From JBBPXY01 sp038200435 (GTDB taxonomy: Bacteria > Actinomycetota > Thermoleophilia > Solirubrobacterales > Solirubrobacteraceae), in assembly GCA_038200435.1 (NCBI GenBank), contig JBBPXY010000012.1, positions 1 to 16,596 on the forward strand: DNA of 16,596 nucleotides. The letters are read 5' to 3'. Both the position numbers and the translations under genes were made by a program. Positions 13,977 through 16,596 of the stretch are shown here, one piece after another (position 1 is the first letter of the stretch; every line of letters starts with the position of its first letter). The notes beneath the pieces are model-generated. The model was not told the DNA's origin, made no database searches, and saw only the letters and a program-made list of their open reading frames with translations.

Positions 13977-15091
13977 GCCTTCCCCCCCTCGATCGCCTGT
14001 AGACCGGGGGCGGCGGCGCCCGCGCCAAGCGCGGTGACGAAGTCCACGAGGGCGCCGCGGTAGCGCGCGAGCGAGTCGATCGAGACCCATTCCTCAGGGC
14101 CGTGGTGCCCCGCGCCTTCCGGGCCGAACTCCACGGCGGGTATGCCTGCGTCGAGGAAGGAGACCGCGTCGGAAGCACCGTCTCGCCCCACGCTCATCGC
14201 CTCGCCCTGCACCGAGCGCTGGACGGCGGCGCAGAGCATTCGCACGTACGGGTTCTCGCGCGAGACGATCGCCGGGCGGTGCACGAACGTGCGCTTGACC
14301 TCGATGTCGGGGATCTGGCGCACCTGGGCGAGGATCTCCCCTGGGTCCTGCCCCGGCAGATAGCGCACGTCGACCGCCATCACGCACTGGTCGGGCACCT
14401 TGTTGAGCGCGTCGCCACCGGAGATTCGGCCGAGGTTGATCGACGGCCGGTCGAACAGCTCGGAGGACTCCCGCGCGAACGGCAGCGACTCGATCCGCCG
14501 GAACACGCCGACGGCCTTCAGCACCGCGTTGTCGCCGAGCCACGGCGTCGAGGAGTGGGCCGCCCGGCCCGAGACCTCGATGCGCATGGCGAGCACCCCC
14601 TTGGCCTGGACGCCGATGTGCAGGTTGGTCGGCTCGCCCGTGATGGCGAAGTCCGCGCGCAGCCCGTCACTGACGAGCTGGTTCGTCGAGCGCTCCTCGA
14701 TCTCCTCGGACTCCTCGTCGGGGGCGCACACGAGGCGCACCCGCACGCGGTCCTGCCCGGCGACGTCCTTGAGCGCCAGCAGCATGGCCGCCAGGCCGCC
14801 CTTCATGTCGTAGGCGCCGCGGCCGATCAGGCGGTCGCCCTCCACGCGCGGCTCGAACTGCTCGGGCCGGCCGGGCACGACGTCGAGGTGGCCGTGCCAG
14901 ATCACCGACGGACCCTCCTGTGGCCCGACCTCGGCCGTCATCACCGGCAGGCCGTTGAAGCTGGAGGCGCTCACCTCGATGTCCCGCGACTGCAGCCAGC
15001 CCTTGACGAAGCCCGCCGCCGCGCTCAGATCCTCGAAGCGAGAGGTGTCATAGGAGATCAGCCGCTCGGCCAGGACCCGCTCGTCGCTCAC
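13973..15091 (-). CDS. M20 family metallopeptidase (ArgE/DapE/CPG2-like)
   Basis: Di-zinc amidohydrolase or peptidase, 372 residues. Metal ligands and catalytic residues are in order: HGHLD (His68, Asp70), GRGAYDMKGG (Asp95), APDEESEEI (Glu126 catalytic base, Glu127), TGEP (Glu153), and a late GAGHHGPEE His. The lid/dimerization domain has SGRAAHSSTPWLGDNA. The substrate may be N-succinyl-diaminopimelate, N-acetyl-ornithine or a dipeptide; residues visible here do not decide. The start is GTG at 15091 (VSDERVLAERLISYDTS), where the family N-terminus normally begins. TATCCT lies 7 bases upstream and there is no Shine-Dalgarno. The same frame stays open upstream to 15286, through what looks like a different, broken gene. 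Overlaps the LCP gene by 4 bp, suggesting a link to wall metabolism. Confidence 0.9.
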   Translation of the reverse strand: MSDERVLAERLISYDTSRFEDLSAAAGFVKGWLQSRDIEVSASSFNGLPVMTAEVGPQEGPSVIWHGHLDVVPGRPEQFEPRVEGDRLIGRGAYDMKGGLAAMLLALKDVAGQDRVRVRLVCAPDEESEEIEERSTNQLVSDGLRADFAITGEPTNLHIGVQAKGVLAMRIEVSGRAAHSSTPWLGDNAVLKAVGVFRRIESLPFARESSELFDRPSINLGRISGGDALNKVPDQCVMAVDVRYLPGQDPGEILAQVRQIPDIEVKRTFVHRPAIVSRENPYVRMLCAAVQRSVQGEAMSVGRDGASDAVSFLDAGIPAVEFGPEGAGHHGPEEWVSIDSLARYRGALVDFVTALGAGAAAPGLQAIEGGKA

Positions 15092-15098
15092 GCGCGAG

Positions 15099-15104
15099 AG
15101 GATA
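15099..15104 (-). promoter_or_regulatory. Candidate -10 box for leaderless M20 peptidase transcript
   Basis: TATCCT on the minus strand (TANNNT, 4 of 6 matches to TATAAT) lies 7 bases before the GTG at 15091, the spacing of a leaderless start. There is no Shine-Dalgarno before the GTG and no clear -35. It supports the start at 15091 rather than a longer protein, and would make this the first promoter of the envelope-glycan gene group. Confidence 0.4.
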
Positions 15105-15154
15105 GGCCCCCGCCGGGCGGTTCCCACACCACCCGGCGCGCCGGCGATCCCCAG

Positions 15155-15405
15155 GTCTGCGGCACGGGCATAGCTGGCGATCCGGCCGATCAGCGCGTTG
15201 TAGCGTGAGTGCGCGGCGCGTGAATCCCGGGCGGCCAACCGGACGTACAGCCGTTGGGCCGGTTGCGAGTAAGCGGCTTCGGGCACCTCGATCCCAGACG
15301 CCGCAGCCGCGGGGCTGCAAGTGAGACGAGACGAGCATCATCGGACTCACGGCCACTACGGAGGTCGGCCATCCCCTTCGCGACGAGGTCGGCTCCCGGC
15401 AGCAC
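15155..15405 (-). pseudogene. Small conserved-looking ORF after atpC, broken by a one-base frameshift
   Basis: This fills most of the 336-bp gap between atpC and the M20 gene. One frame from GTG 15405 reads VLPGADLVAKGMADLRSGRE, then SDDARLVSLAAPRLRRLG. At 15294-15293 the sense continues in the next frame as IEVPEAAYSQPAQRLYVRLA, then ARDSRAAHSRYNALIGRIAS and YARAADLG. Adding one base to the GGG run at 15295-15293 joins the two halves as LRRLG-IEVPEA. The joined product (~85 residues) resembles small hypothetical proteins with an AHSRYNAL-type motif that I recall, without certainty, from actinobacteria. After the shift the frame has no stop and runs into the M20 gene, so the 3' end is uncertain. 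Function unknown. It could be a genuine pseudogene or a sequencing indel. Confidence 0.6.
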
Positions 15406-15427
15406 AGCGGCCAGAACCGTCAGTCCC

Positions 15428-15862
15428 TTAAGACGAGCTGCCCGACGAGCCGCCGCCGGCGATCTTCGAGAACGCCTCCCACCGGCGCTTCTCCCGCGCC
15501 GCCGCCCGGCGCTCCTCGGAGTCCTCGTCGGCCTGCTCGTAGGCCTCCTCGGCGCGTTTGAGCTTGTCGTCGAGATCGCTCGAGTCGAGCTGGTCGGGCT
15601 CGACCGCGTCTTCCACGAGCAGGAGCGCGTGGTTGTCGATCATCTGGAGATAGCCCTCACCCTGGGCGAAGGTCACCACGTCGGAGTCGGACTTGTAGAG
15701 CCGCAGCTCGGTGGGATCGAGCATCGCGAGCAGGGGCGTGTGATTGGCGAGGATGCCGATCGAGCCCGTCGAGGTGCGCGTCGAGATCATCTGGACCTCG
15801 TCGTTGAACACCTCACCCTCAGGAGTGAGGACTTCGACCGGGAACTTCTCGTGCTCGGCCAC
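15428..15862 (-). CDS. atpC: F1Fo-ATP synthase subunit epsilon
   Basis: Epsilon subunit of the F1 central stalk, coupling rotation and inhibiting ATP hydrolysis. It has 144 residues. The N-terminal beta-sandwich shows FPVEVLTPEGEVFNDEVQMI and GSIGILANHTPLLAML, the family hallmarks. It continues with FAQGEGYLQMIDNHALLLVE and a charged helical C-terminal part (DLDDKLKRAEEAYEQADEDS, ERRAAAREKRRWEAF). It ends in a Gly/Ser tail (AGGGSSGSSS). The start is GTG at 15862, 3 bp after the atpD stop; there is no strong Shine-Dalgarno, so translational coupling to atpD is likely. Confidence 0.96.
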   Translation of the reverse strand: MAEHEKFPVEVLTPEGEVFNDEVQMISTRTSTGSIGILANHTPLLAMLDPTELRLYKSDSDVVTFAQGEGYLQMIDNHALLLVEDAVEPDQLDSSDLDDKLKRAEEAYEQADEDSEERRAAAREKRRWEAFSKIAGGGSSGSSS

Positions 15863-15865
15863 GGG

Positions 15866-16596
15866 CTACTCGTCGTCCTTCTTGTCGTCGTCGTCCTTCT
15901 TGTCGTCGGGCTTGTCGCCGCCCTGTGACTCGTCGGACTCGGACTCGGCCTTCGTCTCGCCCTGGTCCTGCTCGCCCTGGGCGTCGCCGTCGTCCTTCGT
16001 CTCGTCGTCCTTCTCGGACTCACCGTCCTTCTCGTCCTTTTCCTCGTCCTTCTCGCCGCCGGCGTCCTGCACCACCTGGTCGATCGAGCCCTTGAGGAAG
16101 AACGCCCGCTCGGGGAGCTCGTCGTGCTTGCCCTCGATGATCTCCTTGAAGCCGCGCACGGTCTCGTCGATCGGCACGTACTGCCCATCGGTGCCCGTGA
16201 ACTGCTCCGCCACGAAGAACGGCTGCGAGAGAAAACGCTCGACCTTGCGTGCGCGCTGCACCGCGATGCGGTCCTCGTCGGAGAGCTCGTCGATGCCGAG
16301 GATCGCGATGATGTCTTGGAGCTCCTTGTAGCGCTGCAGGATCTCCTTGACCTCGTTGGCGACGTTGAAGTGCTCCTCGCCGACGATGTCGGGCTTGAGG
16401 ATCGTCGAGGTCGAGTCGAGCGGGTCGACCGCCGGGTAGATGCCCTTCTCGGAGATGGCCCGGGAAAGCGTCGTCGTGGCGTTGAGGTGGGCGAACACCG
16501 ACGCCGGGGCCGGGTCGGTGAGGTCGTCGGCCGGGACGTAGATGGCCTGCACCGAGGTCACCGACCCCTCCCGCGTCGAGGTGATGCGCTCCTGGA
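15866..16596 (-). CDS. atpD: F1Fo-ATP synthase subunit beta, C-terminal part (5' end beyond window) with acidic tail
   Basis: Catalytic beta subunit of F1. The frame is open at the window edge; 242 C-terminal residues are present, from QERITSTREGSVTSVQAIYV through PADDLTDPAPASVFAHLNAT and the DELSEED-equivalent GIDELSDEDRIAV. It continues with ARKVERFLSQPFFVAEQFTG. The normal protein would end near GSIDQVVQDAGG, but the frame continues for another 62 residues (15869-16054) before TAG. That tail has 19 Asp, 13 Glu and 11 Lys, no Arg and no aromatic or large aliphatic residues. On the plus strand it appears as a CGTC/CTTC-rich low-complexity stretch. The tail is in frame, not a frameshift, and atpC follows after 3 bp. 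Confidence 0.97.
   Translation of the reverse strand, partial: QERITSTREGSVTSVQAIYVPADDLTDPAPASVFAHLNATTTLSRAISEKGIYPAVDPLDSTSTILKPDIVGEEHFNVANEVKEILQRYKELQDIIAILGIDELSDEDRIAVQRARKVERFLSQPFFVAEQFTGTDGQYVPIDETVRGFKEIIEGKHDELPERAFFLKGSIDQVVQDAGGEKDEEKDEKDGESEKDDETKDDGDAQGEQDQGETKAESESDESQGGDKPDDKKDDDDKKDDE

Noticed and set aside
13977..14090. Upstream 38-codon extension of the LCP gene
   Set aside because: Lies inside the M20 gene and is Arg-rich; the GTG at 13976 has a better ribosome binding site and the GTGA overlap typical of coupled genes.
15092..15286. Extended N-terminus for the M20 peptidase
   Set aside because: The family normally starts near VSDERVLAERL; the upstream part matches the second half of a separate small gene and is separated from the peptidase by a candidate promoter.
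15866..16065. Tandem repeat or CRISPR-like array in the CGTC/CTTC-rich stretch
   Set aside because: It is the codon pattern of the Asp/Glu/Lys-rich AtpD tail, with no regular repeat unit or spacers.

Overview
The window is a very GC-rich, gene-dense bacterial chromosome segment. Gene order and protein style suggest a high-GC actinomycete-like lineage, most likely Thermoleophilia/Solirubrobacterales. The clues are comF-hpf-secA in a row, the style of the LCP protein and its Cys pair, frequent GTG/TTG starts and several apparently leaderless starts. This taxonomic call is inference from remembered family resemblance, not a search. No tRNA, rRNA, CRISPR array, transposase or phage gene was seen.

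Layout. (1) 1-1849, minus strand: comF, hpf (own promoter) and the 5' part of secA. (2) 1862-2749, plus strand: ctaG, a cytochrome oxidase assembly membrane protein starting only 12 bp from the divergent comF start. It is followed by an intergenic nested inverted repeat (2774-2888) at the convergence with the next operon. (3) 6055-2915, minus strand: a compact operon of a MerR-type regulator, a classical S-adenosylhomocysteine hydrolase (ahcY) and a second SAHH of the shorter archaeal/Thermotoga type. (4) 6122-8941, plus strand, divergent from the MerR gene: a large membrane protein with GGDEF and HD-GYP domains, each preceded by its own membrane module. A 26-bp palindrome (6062-6087) lies between the divergent genes. 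(5) 15091-8955, minus strand: M20 peptidase, LytR-CpsA-Psr protein, UDP-glucose dehydrogenase, NDP-sugar pyrophosphorylase and phosphoglucose/phosphomannose isomerase, mostly overlapping or a few bases apart. (6) 15155-15405: remnant of a small conserved-looking gene broken by a one-base frameshift. (7) 15428-16596, minus strand: atpC and the 3' part of atpD, which carries a long acidic tail.

How the genes fit together. Region 3 is a methyl-cycle module that removes S-adenosylhomocysteine, with two non-identical hydrolases and a local regulator. That regulator may also control the divergent c-di-GMP enzyme. Region 5 is a cell-envelope glycan module: the isomerase supplies mannose-6-P, the pyrophosphorylase an NDP-sugar, Ugd supplies UDP-glucuronate, and the LCP protein could attach finished polymers to the wall. 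Region 7 is the end of the F1Fo-ATP synthase operon.

The most unusual observations are the paired SAHH clades under a MerR regulator that lacks a canonical start codon, the duplicated-membrane-module GGDEF/HD-GYP fusion, the AtpD acidic tail, the frameshifted small gene after atpC, and the nested inverted repeat after ctaG.
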